Positions 15,852 to 24,170 of a stretch of 43,025 bases of DNA are shown here, in pieces. This DNA comes from Gammaproteobacteria bacterium. Lineage in GTDB: Bacteria > Pseudomonadota > Gammaproteobacteria > Xanthomonadales > Rhodanobacteraceae. A program made the translations under genes and the position numbers. The notes under the pieces were generated by a model. It was given only the letters and a program-made list of their open reading frames with translations, made no database searches and was not told the DNA's origin. The number at the start of each line of letters is the position of its first letter. The stretch's first letter is position 1. The DNA lies in the NCBI GenBank assembly GCA_021324095.1, contig JAJPJT010000052.1, positions 1-43,025 of the forward strand. Reading direction: 5' to 3'.

Positions 15852-17662
15852 GGCTGCGTTGGCGCGGGCGTCTGTGGGTGGTGCTGCCCATCCTGGCCGC
15901 GGTGTACGTGCTGCTGGTCCTCGGCGCGTCGCGCTGGCTCAGCCGCGACCGGATCGACTTGACGCAGGACCACCTGTACACGCTGTCGCCGGGGACGCTC
16001 GACATCATTCACCATCTGCGCCAGCCGATCGACCTCACGCTCTATTTTTCGGAAGGTGCCAGTCGCGGCCTGCCGCAATTGCGCGCCTACCACCAGCGCG
16101 TGGTCCAGATGCTGGACCAGGTCGTGCGCGAATCAAACGGATTCGTTCGCCTGACACAGATCGACCCGCAGCCGTTTTCCGAAGACGAGGATCGTGCCAG
16201 CGCCGCCGGTCTGACTTCGGTGCGGGGCGAGGGGACGGGCGAGGCCATTTTTTTCGGGCTGGCGGGACGCAATGCGGGCGATGGACGCACGGCCGCGATT
16301 CCTTTCTTCCTGCCCGCCAAGGAGCCGTTCCTCGAATACAACGTCGCCCGCGTGCTGCACGACCTCAGCATCACGAAGAAACCGCGCGTGGCGATCTACA
16401 GCGGTCTGCCGATCTGGGGCGGCAACGATGCGGACGGCAACCAGACGCCGCCCTGGGCCGTGCTGCAGCAGGTGCAGCAGTTGTTCGATGTCCAGCAGCT
16501 CGACGCGACGTCGCTGGCGTCCCTGCGTCGCACCGATGCAGACGTCCTGGCCGTGATCCAACCCACGGGGCTGACCCACGCCGATTTCCGTGCGATCGAC
16601 CGGTACGTGCAGGACGGAGGCCACTTGCTGGTGTTCGTCGATCCGGATTCCGAGGTGGATGGCAACGAATCGTCCGATCTGCAGCCGTTGTTCCAGGCGT
16701 GGGGCGTGGCGTTCGATCCGGATCGTGTCCTGCTGGACCGCTCGCGTGCACTCACGGTGCAATCGCCGACCACGGGCGCGCCTGTGAGAGACCCGTCGGT
16801 GCTGGGGCTGACCGGTGACGAACTCAATCGGCGTGACCCCGTGACCAAGGCGTTGAGCGTGATCGACGTGGCGTCCACAGGGTATTTCGGGCTGCTGGCG
16901 GGCGCGACCGTGAGGCTCGACCCGCTGATCCAGAGCACGACCGAGGCCATGGCCGTGCCCGCAAAACGCGTGCGCGACGCGGGTGAGCCTGCCGCACTCT
17001 ACCAGGGCTACGCACCCGACGGCGAGCACTACGCGATCGCCGTACGCCTCGATGGCAGTGTGCCCGCCGCGTTCTCCGCCGATCTGCCGGCCGCGCCGGC
17101 GGCGCGGAAGCCACAGGTGATCCTGGTGGCCGATACCGATCTGTTGTCCGATCGGTTGTGGGTGCAGCCGAGCCCGACATCGGAACAGACCCTGATGAGT
17201 CCGTTCGCGAACAACGGCGACTTCTTCGTCAACGCGATCGACGATCTTGCCGGTTCCTCGAACCTGATCGCCATCCGCGGGCGCGCGGTCAGCGAGCGCA
17301 GGTTCACCCGTGTCGATACCTTGCGGCGGCAGGCCGACGAGAAGTTCAAGGCCAAGCAGGTCGAACTGCAGGCGGAACTTTCCGAAACGGAGAAGCGCCT
17401 CGACGCGCTGAAGCAGGGCGCGCAGGGGCGCAACCGGACCGCAGCGCAGAAAGCCGCGGTGGAACAGTTCATGCGGCGCAAGCTCGAAATCCGCAGCGAA
17501 TTGCGCGCCGTGCAACGCAGCCTCGATGCGGACATCGAGCGGTTATCGATGGAACTCAAGTTCTTCGACATCCTGTTGATGCCGATCCTGGTGACGCTGG
17601 CGGGGCTGCTTTATGGACTGTGGCGCATGCGCAGGCGGCGCTTCGGTGGGAACTGGCGATGA
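15848..17662 (+). CDS. GldG-like ABC auxiliary protein
   Basis: A 604-residue protein with an N-terminal membrane helix (about 10-28), a large extracytoplasmic domain and a C-terminal helix (about 573-591). The motif RIDLTQDHLYTLSPGT and the order of domains match the GldG/DUF7088-type auxiliary subunits of Gld-like ABC systems. A charged coiled coil (about 500-575) precedes the last helix. The longer open frame (from 15569) is a shadow within the permease gene; ATG 15848 overlaps the permease stop as ATGA. The substrate and role are unknown. Confidence 0.85.
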   Translation: MRLRWRGRLWVVLPILAAVYVLLVLGASRWLSRDRIDLTQDHLYTLSPGTLDIIHHLRQPIDLTLYFSEGASRGLPQLRAYHQRVVQMLDQVVRESNGFVRLTQIDPQPFSEDEDRASAAGLTSVRGEGTGEAIFFGLAGRNAGDGRTAAIPFFLPAKEPFLEYNVARVLHDLSITKKPRVAIYSGLPIWGGNDADGNQTPPWAVLQQVQQLFDVQQLDATSLASLRRTDADVLAVIQPTGLTHADFRAIDRYVQDGGHLLVFVDPDSEVDGNESSDLQPLFQAWGVAFDPDRVLLDRSRALTVQSPTTGAPVRDPSVLGLTGDELNRRDPVTKALSVIDVASTGYFGLLAGATVRLDPLIQSTTEAMAVPAKRVRDAGEPAALYQGYAPDGEHYAIAVRLDGSVPAAFSADLPAAPAARKPQVILVADTDLLSDRLWVQPSPTSEQTLMSPFANNGDFFVNAIDDLAGSSNLIAIRGRAVSERRFTRVDTLRRQADEKFKAKQVELQAELSETEKRLDALKQGAQGRNRTAAQKAAVEQFMRRKLEIRSELRAVQRSLDADIERLSMELKFFDILLMPILVTLAGLLYGLWRMRRRRFGGNWR

Positions 17663-18054
17663 CGAGTTCTCCAACGCAGCGCGCAGCGCAGCCGCGCTGG
17701 CCCGGCGCCATCGCCGCCGCAGCGGGTGCCAGTGCAGTCATCCTCGGCGCACTCGGTGCGCACGGGCTGCAGGGCCAACTTTCTGCGCAAATGCTGGAGG
17801 TCTGGCATACGGCCGTACGCTTCCAGTTCTGGCATGCGTTGGCATTGGCAATCTGCGCGCTGCTGCGGCGCTCGCACGCGATCGACTTGGCTGCGATCCT
17901 GTTCACCGTCGGGATGCTCCTGCTTTGCGGAAGCCTGTACGCGCTGGCGTTGGACGCGCCATCTGCGGTCGGCGTGCTGACGCCACTTGGCGGCTTGGCG
18001 TTCATCGTTGGCTGGATATCGCTTGGGGTTGGTTTTTACCACCGGTCAGAATGA
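17659..18054 (+). CDS. DUF423 family membrane protein
   Basis: A 131-residue protein with four membrane segments. The family's core ILGALGAHGL lies in helix 1, and WHTAVRFQFWHALAL in helix 2; FCGSLYAL-like LLCGSLYALAL and GVLTPLGGLAFIVGW close it. DUF423 has no known biochemical role. The ATG overlaps the preceding stop (ATGA), so it belongs to the Gld-like operon by arrangement, though a functional link is only inferred. Confidence 0.88.
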   Translation: MTSSPTQRAAQPRWPGAIAAAAGASAVILGALGAHGLQGQLSAQMLEVWHTAVRFQFWHALALAICALLRRSHAIDLAAILFTVGMLLLCGSLYALALDAPSAVGVLTPLGGLAFIVGWISLGVGFYHRSE

Positions 18055-18063
18055 GGTGATGCG

Positions 18064-18750
18064 ATGCAGGTACCGCGCATTCCACGAGGATTCGACATCG
18101 ATGCCGCGACGGCGCATCTGGCGCGGCGCGACCGCAAACTCGGCCGCTGGATGCGCCGCATCGGACCGCTCGAGCACGATTTCGATGCGCGCTTCCATCC
18201 GGTCGATGCACTCGCGCGTTCGATCCTGTACCAGCAATTGTCCGGCAAGGCGGCTGCGACGATCACGGCGCGCGTGCGCCAGCGCATGCCGCGCGGCGGC
18301 CGGATCACCGCGCGCGGCATCGATGCCGTCGATGACGCGGGGCTGCGCGCGGCGGGCGTTTCGCGCAACAAGATCGCCGCCCTGCGCGATCTCGCGGCGA
18401 AGTTCCATGCCGGCATCGTGCCGACATCCGCGCAGCTCGACCGCATGTCCGACCAGGACCTGATCGACCACCTGACCCAGGTGCGCGGCATCGGCCGCTG
18501 GACCGTCGAGATGCTGCTGATGTTCCGGCTCGGCCGCCCCGACGTGCTGCCGGTCGACGACCTCGGCGTCCGCAAGGGCGCGCAGATCGTGCACGGGTTC
18601 GACGCGTTGCCTGCGCCGCTCGCGTTGCGCGAGTTCGGCGAACGCTGGGGACCGTACCGCACGCTCGCGTCCTTCTATCTGTGGAAGGTCGTCGAGGCGG
18701 CCAATCCGCCGAAACCCGGCGCAAAGCCGGTGAAGCGGTCTCAGGAGTGA
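18064..18750 (+). CDS. DNA-3-methyladenine glycosylase II (HhH-GPD)
   Basis: A 228-residue base-excision repair glycosylase of the AlkA/Mag1 type, shorter than E. coli AlkA because it lacks the N-terminal domain. SILYQQLSGKAA is in the first helices. LTQVRGIGRWTVEMLLMF is the helix-hairpin-helix, and DVLPVDDLGVRKG carries the catalytic aspartate of the GPD motif. It removes alkylated purines. It starts 9 bases after DUF423, with GAGGTG at its ribosome site, and so is probably cotranscribed. Confidence 0.93.
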   Translation: MQVPRIPRGFDIDAATAHLARRDRKLGRWMRRIGPLEHDFDARFHPVDALARSILYQQLSGKAAATITARVRQRMPRGGRITARGIDAVDDAGLRAAGVSRNKIAALRDLAAKFHAGIVPTSAQLDRMSDQDLIDHLTQVRGIGRWTVEMLLMFRLGRPDVLPVDDLGVRKGAQIVHGFDALPAPLALREFGERWGPYRTLASFYLWKVVEAANPPKPGAKPVKRSQE

Positions 18751-18834
18751 TCGGCTGCAATGGTCGTTGCGCGAGTGCCACGTCCTCGCTAACGTTGCGC
18801 CGGGGAAGCAGGGCGACAAGATTGGGGGGTCGAT

Positions 18835-19935
18835 ATGTCCTGCAGTCAGTGCGGCAGCGCCATGGCGTCGGGTGCAAGCTTTTGTGCTGCGTGCGGTGCA
18901 CATACTTCCGCGGAAGCCGCCGCGACGGCGTCGGGTTCGCAGCCTTCAAATTCTGCTGGCGGAGTCACTCGAGGTCAGGGCGATTTGCCTGCGGTGGATG
19001 TTGCGCCTGATCTATATGCCGGTTTTTGGCGGCGGGTTGCAGCGTATCTGCTCGACAGCCTGTTGTTGATGGTCATCGGCTTCGTTGCGGGAGTTCTACT
19101 GGGTTTGCTCGAATTCGCGGTGGCTCATGCGGCCAGCCGCGCGTCGGGTTATGTGGTCGGTGTCGTGGTTGCGTGGTTGTATTTCGCGTTGTTCGAATCG
19201 TCTCGCCAGCAGGCGACGCCTGGCAAGCTGGCGCTCGGGCTAAGGGTTACCGATGCGCGAGGTGCACGGATCGGCTTCGGGCGCGCCAGCGGACGCTATT
19301 TCGGAAAATACGTCTCCGCATTGATCTTGTTTGTCGGCTTCATGATGGCAGGCTGGACTCGCCGCAAGCAGGCGCTGCACGACATGATGGCGGGCTGTTG
19401 CGTGGTGCGACGGGATGGCTTGGAACGGATCGAACGCGGCGAGGCAATCGCAGTCGGTGCACGCGTGCCCGGTATGCCGGGATGGGCGATCGCGTTGATC
19501 GTGGTGGTCGGAAGTTTGTTCCTTCTCGTGCCGATCCTGGCCGCCATCAGCATTCCGGCCTATGAGAATTACCTGGTGCGTGCACAAGTGGATGAGGGCA
19601 GGGCCCTCGCAGCAGGAGCCGAGACAGCGATCAGCGAATACTATTCGAAGACGGGCAATTTCCCGGAGAAGAACGGGGATGTTGGACTGTCGCCGCCGTC
19701 AGCCATCACGGGAAAGTATGTTTCGGGTGTGCAGGTTGGTGTACTCAATGGAGGGCAGGGCGTGGTCCTGGTGACGTTTTCGAGCCGCGAACCGCAGCAC
19801 GCCAATGCGGCGCTTGACGGAAAGCACCTGCTTTTCGTTGCGCATCCGGCCGGTGACGTTATCGAGTGGGAGTGTCGAAGCGATGCACCGGACAGGTATT
19901 TGCCATCCCCGTGCAGGCAAGCAGTGGATCCATAG
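18835..19935 (+). CDS. zinc ribbon-RDD-pilin-like fusion membrane protein
   Basis: A 366-residue protein with three parts. A zinc ribbon comes first, CSQCG and CAACG with the CxxC pairs at residues 3-6 and 18-21. Next is an RDD membrane domain, from YAGFWRRVAAYLLDSLLL to RRKQALHDMMAGCCVVRR. The last part is a hydrophobic segment and region like the body of type IV pilins: AAISIPAYENYLVRAQVDEG and AISEYYSKTGNFP. The pilin cleavage site G-F-T-L-I-E is absent; instead GWAIALIVVVGSLFLLVP continues as a plain membrane anchor. The stop TAG abuts the stop of the converging gene. Function is unknown. Confidence 0.8.
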   Translation: MSCSQCGSAMASGASFCAACGAHTSAEAAATASGSQPSNSAGGVTRGQGDLPAVDVAPDLYAGFWRRVAAYLLDSLLLMVIGFVAGVLLGLLEFAVAHAASRASGYVVGVVVAWLYFALFESSRQQATPGKLALGLRVTDARGARIGFGRASGRYFGKYVSALILFVGFMMAGWTRRKQALHDMMAGCCVVRRDGLERIERGEAIAVGARVPGMPGWAIALIVVVGSLFLLVPILAAISIPAYENYLVRAQVDEGRALAAGAETAISEYYSKTGNFPEKNGDVGLSPPSAITGKYVSGVQVGVLNGGQGVVLVTFSSREPQHANAALDGKHLLFVAHPAGDVIEWECRSDAPDRYLPSPCRQAVDP

Positions 19936-20565
19936 CTACCGCGGGTCGGTGCCGGGAAATGGCTGGCGGATTCGCGCGTGCCAGCACCAGTGCCACGGTT
20001 CGTATGCAATACCGTGCACATTGCCCGGCGGGTAGGAAAGTACGAAACCGTGCTCTGCCGCGTGTCGCTGCAGCCAAAGAAACGCGGGGGAGCGTTCAAA
20101 TTCTTTTTCGAGCGCCGTGAACCCCGGCGTCGTGAAGTCCACGCAGCGTCCGGTGTGATGCTCGCTGTATCCGGGTGCCGCGTTGGTGCGCAGGATTTCA
20201 TCCATGGTGAACCCTTGCGCGAGTTTGCGTTCGAGGATGCCCAACTGGTACTCGATCGATCGGAACGCCGACACGACCTGCAACTCGACACCTTCGTTCG
20301 CAGCGGTTTCGCACATGCGCGCGACCGCGCGTGCGGCGCGCGGCTGCATCCACTGCAAACGGCCATGGATATCCTTGCCGATGGATACCAGCGGTGCCGG
20401 TTCGCGCTGCAAGCTCAGGTGCCGCGCGCGGCCGTAATCGCGCGGAACGCCCAGTGCATACGCGCGATCGAGCAATAGGCGCCGCTCGGCGTCATCGCGG
20501 CAGCGGCGCGGCGCTTCGGCGGTAGCCGACACGCTCGTCATCGCCGGGTCTCGGTGCGCGTACAT
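19936..20565 (-). CDS. D-alanyl-D-alanine carboxypeptidase, VanY family
   Basis: A 209-residue peptidase of the M15B type that trims peptidoglycan stem peptides. Zinc and substrate motifs are SAFRSIEYQ, GYSEHHTGRCVDF (the SxHxxG-x-D motif) and EPWHWCW near the end. There is no signal peptide at either candidate start, ATG 20565 or ATG 20541, so it may be cytoplasmic or secreted atypically. The stop TAG (19938-19936) sits against the TAG of the converging gene in the palindrome TAGCTA, leaving no room for a terminator. Confidence 0.85.
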   Translation of the reverse strand: MYAHRDPAMTSVSATAEAPRRCRDDAERRLLLDRAYALGVPRDYGRARHLSLQREPAPLVSIGKDIHGRLQWMQPRAARAVARMCETAANEGVELQVVSAFRSIEYQLGILERKLAQGFTMDEILRTNAAPGYSEHHTGRCVDFTTPGFTALEKEFERSPAFLWLQRHAAEHGFVLSYPPGNVHGIAYEPWHWCWHARIRQPFPGTDPR

Positions 20566-20609
20566 CCGCTTGTCGCCGGGAGGAACGCCTTGCGATCGCG
20601 TGCCGGCGC

Positions 20610-21080
20610 TCACGGCCCGCCAGCGGGACGCAGGAAGAATCCTGCGATCTTGCCGTCTGCATCGCAGGCAACCTGAGCGTTCAGGGCGCCTTTCTCGAAG
20701 CGCAGCGGGACCGTGATGATGGTGTGGCCCTGGTACATCACGTTCTGGGGCGTGCCGCGTCCCTGCAACTTGCCCATCTGGTGTTCCACCTGTTGCCACA
20801 CCTCGGCGAGCTTGTCGGGACTGAGGTTTGCCTGCATGGTTGAGTCGAAGTCCATGGTCGCTGCCTTCGCGTCACCTTTGCCGAGATTGCCGATCATCGT
20901 GTTCGCGGCACTCGTGCAAGCCTCGATACGCGCGGCATCGGTTTGGCCGGCAAGCGCGTTGGCGTGCGCACTGGATGCAGGATGGCCACGCGCGTTTTCT
21001 GCGGGATGCTGCGCGGCTGCGAATGTCAACCCGGGAAGCGCGAGCCCAAGCAGCACGAACGCCATCGACAAACGTTGCAT
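20610..21080 (-). CDS. secreted DUF3887-domain protein
   Basis: A 156-residue protein starting MQRLSMAFVLLGLALPGLTFAA, a clear signal peptide. The mature part holds NLGKGDAKAATMDFDSTMQ and SPDKLAEVWQQVEHQMG, the typical DUF3887 helix pair, and a final beta region ending IAGFFLRP. In other proteins this domain precedes serine hydrolases; here it stands alone and has no catalytic site of its own. I start at ATG 21080, which has GGAG eight bases upstream; the longer frame adds non-signal sequence. Confidence 0.8.
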   Translation of the reverse strand: MQRLSMAFVLLGLALPGLTFAAAQHPAENARGHPASSAHANALAGQTDAARIEACTSAANTMIGNLGKGDAKAATMDFDSTMQANLSPDKLAEVWQQVEHQMGKLQGRGTPQNVMYQGHTIITVPLRFEKGALNAQVACDADGKIAGFFLRPAGGP

Positions 21081-21167
21081 GGTGGAGTCTCCGAATACCT
21101 GCCCGCGTATCGCTGCGCCTCGCCCCAAGTCTACCAGCCAGCCCGTGGCGCCCAGCTCGGCGCACCC

Positions 21168-21359
21168 TCAAGCGGGCCGCTTGAGATAGAAAATGGGCGA
21201 AGGAACGCCGTAGCCTTCGACCACCTGCACCAGTTCCCATCCGTCGCGACCGAGCTGATTCAATTGTTCGGCAACTTCGTCGGGATCGGGATGCATCCTG
21301 AAGAACGCCGGCGATTTGAAGCGGACAACCTTGTAGGTCCAGCGCGTTTCGGAGGTCAT
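21168..21359 (-). CDS. DUF4177-type small protein
   Basis: A 63-residue protein, MTSETRWTYKVVRFKS at the start, then EQLNQLGRDGWELVQVV and FYLKRP. This is the DUF4177 pattern (strand, helix with LNxxGxxGWELV, strand). ATG 21359 is chosen over the upstream TTG at 21377 because GGAG lies eight bases ahead. It follows the ribbon-helix-helix gene, which ends at 21374. DUF4177 has no assigned biochemical role; its place in the SPFH cluster suggests a membrane-stress or regulatory link by association only. Confidence 0.85.
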   Translation of the reverse strand: MTSETRWTYKVVRFKSPAFFRMHPDPDEVAEQLNQLGRDGWELVQVVEGYGVPSPIFYLKRPA

Positions 21360-21373
21360 GTCGGAAGCTCCAC

Positions 21374-21571
21374 TCAAGGGTGGGGTGTATCCTGCTTGCC
21401 TGGGCCGGATTTGATCCGTCCCGCCTTGCGTAATGCATCGCGAAGCACGTATTCGATTTGCGCGTTGAGCGAACGCAATTCGTCGTCCGACCAGCGCTGC
21501 ATCGCATCCAGCACGGCTGCGCTGATCCGCAACGGATAGGCTTTCCTGCCGGATTTCTCCGCGCTCGCCAT
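21374..21571 (-). CDS. ribbon-helix-helix (Arc-like) DNA-binding protein
   Basis: A 65-residue protein with KAYPLRISAAVLDAMQRW and a second helix ELRSLNAQIEYVLRDALRKAGR. The first strand (AYPLRIS) and the two helices fit the MetJ/Arc ribbon-helix-helix fold, which binds DNA as a dimer through the strand. It lies between the SPFH gene (152 bases upstream) and the DUF4177 gene. The perfect inverted repeat in the SPFH promoter (22619-22637) is a natural candidate target, which would make it an autoregulator; this is inference. Confidence 0.8.
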   Translation of the reverse strand: MASAEKSGRKAYPLRISAAVLDAMQRWSDDELRSLNAQIEYVLRDALRKAGRIKSGPGKQDTPHP

Positions 21572-21643
21572 CTCAGGAACTCCGGTTTTGCTCCGTGCTG
21601 TCCGTGGTTCGGTACCTCACCACGAACGGGATCAAGTGTTTGG

Positions 21644-21702
21644 CCGTTCGGCCTTGGCCTTAAGCTTGCCCGGCAAGCTCTGAGGTATCGAAGGGCGAAT
21701 GG
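21644..21702. repeat. degenerate CCGTTCG repeat, copy 3
   Basis: CCGTTCG (21644-21650) and CGAATGG (21696-21702) flank a core with AAGCTCTGAGGTATCGAAGGG, recognisably the family seen at 517-636 and 6597-6713 but with substitutions. It occupies the space between the SPFH and RHH genes, so it would lie inside their shared message. Confidence 0.45.
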
Positions 21703-21723
21703 CCATGTTGATCAGAGCTCCCC

Positions 21724-22593
21724 TCAACCCTGGTACAACGTGCCGGTGTTGAGCACCGGCTGGGTACCGCGTTCACCGCACAGCACCACCAGCAGGTTCG
21801 ACACCATCGCGGCCCGGCGTTCTTCATCGAGCTCGACGATGTGCTGGCGGCTCAACTGATCCAGCGCCATCTGCACCATGCTGACGGCGCCCTCGACGAT
21901 GCGTGTCCGCGCAGCGATGATGGCGCCCGCCTGCTGGCGCTGCAGCATCGCCTGCGCGATTTCCTGCGCGTACGCGAGATGGCTGATCCGGGCTTCCAGC
22001 ACCTTTACGCCCGCCTTGCCGAGGCGTTCCTGGATCTGTTCGCACAGGTGCACGGTAATTTCGTCGCCATGACTCCGCAGGCTTGGCTTGCCGTCCTCGT
22101 GCGAATCGTACGGATAGCTTTGCGCCATCTGGCGCAGGGCCGATTCGCTCTGGATGTGCACGTAGTTTTCGTAGTCGTCCACCTGGAACACGGCCTCGGC
22201 GGTATCGACGACCTGCCACACGATCACCGCGGCGATCTCGATGGGGTTGCCGTCGGCGTCGTTGACCTTGAGCTTGGAAGATTCGAAGTTGCGCACGCGC
22301 AATGACACGGCGCGCCTGGTGAAGAACGGGTTGGTCCAGCGCAATCCCGTCTCGCGCGCGGTGCCCGCATAGCGGCCGAACAGCAACAGCACCATGCCCT
22401 GGTTGGGCTGGACCTGGAAAAAGCCCTTGCACAGGAATGCGAACAACGCGAACAGGAGCACCGAGCCCACGAGGATCCCGAGGACCTGGTGCAGTGCGCC
22501 GTGCACGAAGCCTGCGACAAAGAGGGCCAGGAGCAGCCCGAAGAGCACCGCAAAGGGAATTCCGGGCAGCGAGGAAGCGTTGGTTTCGTTCAT
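21724..22593 (-). CDS. SPFH/band 7 (stomatin-like) membrane protein
   Basis: A 289-residue protein. Two hydrophobic segments (about 10-55) are followed by the SPFH domain from [21 protein letters not shown] through [27 protein letters not shown] and [20 protein letters not shown]. The C-terminal coiled coil includes [27 protein letters not shown] sequence with the family's [10 protein letters not shown] core. Such proteins form membrane-bound oligomers and scaffold membrane microdomains. It heads a cluster with the RHH and DUF4177 genes, and its promoter contains a palindromic operator. Confidence 0.92.
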   Translation of the reverse strand: MNETNASSLPGIPFAVLFGLLLALFVAGFVHGALHQVLGILVGSVLLFALFAFLCKGFFQVQPNQGMVLLLFGRYAGTARETGLRWTNPFFTRRAVSLRVRNFESSKLKVNDADGNPIEIAAVIVWQVVDTAEAVFQVDDYENYVHIQSESALRQMAQSYPYDSHEDGKPSLRSHGDEITVHLCEQIQERLGKAGVKVLEARISHLAYAQEIAQAMLQRQQAGAIIAARTRIVEGAVSMVQMALDQLSRQHIVELDEERRAAMVSNLLVVLCGERGTQPVLNTGTLYQG

Positions 22594-22613
22594 GGAAGTC
22601 TCCGTTGATTCGG

Positions 22614-22642
22614 ATAGAAGATATCACATTGATATCTACCAA
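22614..22642 (-). promoter_or_regulatory. promoter with operator palindrome upstream of the SPFH gene
   Basis: On the minus strand, TTGGTA (22642-22637) and TTCTAT (22619-22614) are exactly 17 bases apart. The spacer is almost wholly occupied by a perfect inverted repeat, AGATATC (22619-22625) and GATATCT (22631-22637) around ACATT. A repressor bound there would block RNA polymerase directly. Confidence 0.65.
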
Positions 22643-22736
22643 AGCAAAGCTGGCTGTGTTCGGATCGGCTTCGGGACAGTTCGGGTGCCTCGGTCCGCGA
22701 AGAAGATAGTGTCTGCTTCGGCGCCTCGCGCACGGG

Positions 22737-22946
22737 ATGAGGTGGCGGAAGAGCGCGCCTGCGGCACGCGCGGCGGCGAGTTTCATCAAAGCGTTACCGA
22801 AGATTCCGCGGGTTTTCTGGAGGTTTGCGCGCAAAGGCGCGGCTGGGCTGGCCCGCGTGCGGCAGCGCAAGGCTCAGGAGCACCCAGTCCCGGCCGTTCG
22901 AAGCTCCGGAACATTCGACAGGACATGCAGCGCTGCCGCGCGGTAA
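22737..22946 (+). CDS. possible small basic protein (weak)
   Basis: The 320-bp stretch 22643-22962 between the SPFH promoter and bpt holds no recognisable gene. The only candidate is this 69-codon frame, rich in Arg, Lys and Ala, beginning MRWRKSAPAARAAASF. There is no good ribosome site, no family resemblance that I recognise, and codon bias is ordinary for any frame in DNA of this GC content. It may be spurious or a gene remnant. Confidence 0.2.
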   Translation: MRWRKSAPAARAAASFIKALPKIPRVFWRFARKGAAGLARVRQRKAQEHPVPAVRSSGTFDRTCSAAAR

Positions 22947-22962
22947 CACCCGTGCAGGTCGA

Positions 22963-23721
22963 TCACTGCCTGGATGCAGGCGTCGTACGGCTCACCCTGG
23001 GCGCTTTCGGCTGGTCTATCGAGGCCCATCCGCCCGGGCCGAGCACCTGCAGGCTGTTGAACCGCGCCTTGTAACCCATCTTCGGGTGCCCTGCGATCCA
23101 GTAACCCAGGTACAGGTACGGCAGCCCGCGTGTCCGCGCCTGCTCGATCTGGCGGAGGATCGCGTAGCTGCCGAGGCTGCGCCGTGGCAGGTCCGGCTCG
23201 TAGAACGTGTACACCGCGGAGAGGCCGCTCTCGCACACGTCGGTGACGGCCACCGCGACCAGCCGTCCGGACAGCCGGAATTCCAGGAATACCGTGGGAC
23301 TCCACAGCGCAGCGAGGAAGTGCGTGAAGTCTTCGTCGCTGGCTTCGTCCATGCCGCCCCCCGGATGACGTGCACGCAGGTAGCGCGCATACAGGTCGTG
23401 ACGTTCATCGGTCAGCCCAGGCGCGCATTCGGCCATTTCGAGATCGCGATTGACGGCGAGGCAACGTCGCAGGCTGCGATCAGGACTGAAACCCGCAACA
23501 TCGATCCTGCAGGGTTCGCAGGCGTGGCAGCGCGGGCAATGCGGGTGGTAGACGTGACCGCCGGCGCGGCGGAAGCCGCGCGCCAGCGACAGCGCGTACA
23601 GTCTCGGGAGGTTGGGCGCGGCGGGGTCCAGCACCAGGTTCTGGGCGGTGCGCGCCGGAAAGTAACCGCACGCGTGCGGCAACGTCTGGAACAGGCGGAC
23701 ACGTTCGCTGCGCAACGTCAC
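22963..23721 (-). CDS. bpt: aspartate/glutamate leucyltransferase (Bpt)
   Basis: A 252-residue N-end-rule transferase of the ATE/Bpt family, which adds leucine to N-terminal Asp or Glu so that ClpS/ClpAP degrades the protein. Family marks are CGYFPARTAQNLVLDP near residue 18, the cysteine-rich YHPHCPRCHACEPCRI and FSPDRSLRR. SAVYTFYEPDLPRRSLGSYA and YLGYWIAGHPKMGYKARF follow. Bacterial length and motifs favour leucyl- rather than arginyl-transfer. It begins 7 bases after the stop of the DUF2007-like gene, so the two are probably cotranscribed. Confidence 0.93.
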   Translation of the reverse strand: MTLRSERVRLFQTLPHACGYFPARTAQNLVLDPAAPNLPRLYALSLARGFRRAGGHVYHPHCPRCHACEPCRIDVAGFSPDRSLRRCLAVNRDLEMAECAPGLTDERHDLYARYLRARHPGGGMDEASDEDFTHFLAALWSPTVFLEFRLSGRLVAVAVTDVCESGLSAVYTFYEPDLPRRSLGSYAILRQIEQARTRGLPYLYLGYWIAGHPKMGYKARFNSLQVLGPGGWASIDQPKAPRVSRTTPASRQ

Positions 23722-23728
23722 GGCCGGA

Positions 23729-24121
23729 TCACCACATCGGGATCACTCTGGCTGCGTAGAGGGCGGCCGCGACGACAACCGCGACCAGCACCGCGATGCG
23801 GACGCGTGCCGCGATTCGGGCCGGGTTGCGCCCGCCGTGCTTCCGGAAGCGGTAGGCAGCCAGGTCTTCGGCATAGCGCGTGACCGGCTCGATACCGATG
23901 TCACGCATCAACTGGCGCGCACGGGTGTGATCGCTCGCGTGCTTGACCCAAACCGAGGGCCAGTCTTCACTCTGGCCGGGCCGGGCGTAAGAGAAGCGTG
24001 ACCAACTGCTGCCGTCGTAAGCACGTCGGTTGGTGACCTTGGTGGCAATGCCGTGCTCCGCCATCACGGCGACCAGCCGCTCGACGTTTTCGATGCGTGG
24101 GGAACTGTAGATTCTGCGCAT
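23729..24121 (-). CDS. DUF2007-like protein with C-terminal membrane helix
   Basis: A 130-residue protein. The N-terminal part (MRRIYSSPRIENVERLVAVM, then EHGIATKVTNRRAYDG) resembles the ferredoxin-like signal-transducing DUF2007 domain. The PSVWVKHASDHTRARQLM block and a hydrophobic helix (AVLVAVVVAAALYAA) end it. Related proteins in xanthomonads are often labelled pathogenicity-related; no such role can be inferred here. It lies 7 bases before bpt on the same strand. Confidence 0.7.
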   Translation of the reverse strand: MRRIYSSPRIENVERLVAVMAEHGIATKVTNRRAYDGSSWSRFSYARPGQSEDWPSVWVKHASDHTRARQLMRDIGIEPVTRYAEDLAAYRFRKHGGRNPARIAARVRIAVLVAVVVAAALYAARVIPMW

Positions 24122-24170
24122 GCAATGAGTTTACGACAGCCGCCGATCGTTGCAATGCGGATTCATGAAT

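Noticed and set aside
21824..22870. 348-codon minus-strand frame overlapping the SPFH gene
   Set aside because: Arg/Gly/Pro-rich shadow; the SPFH frame has clear domain structure.
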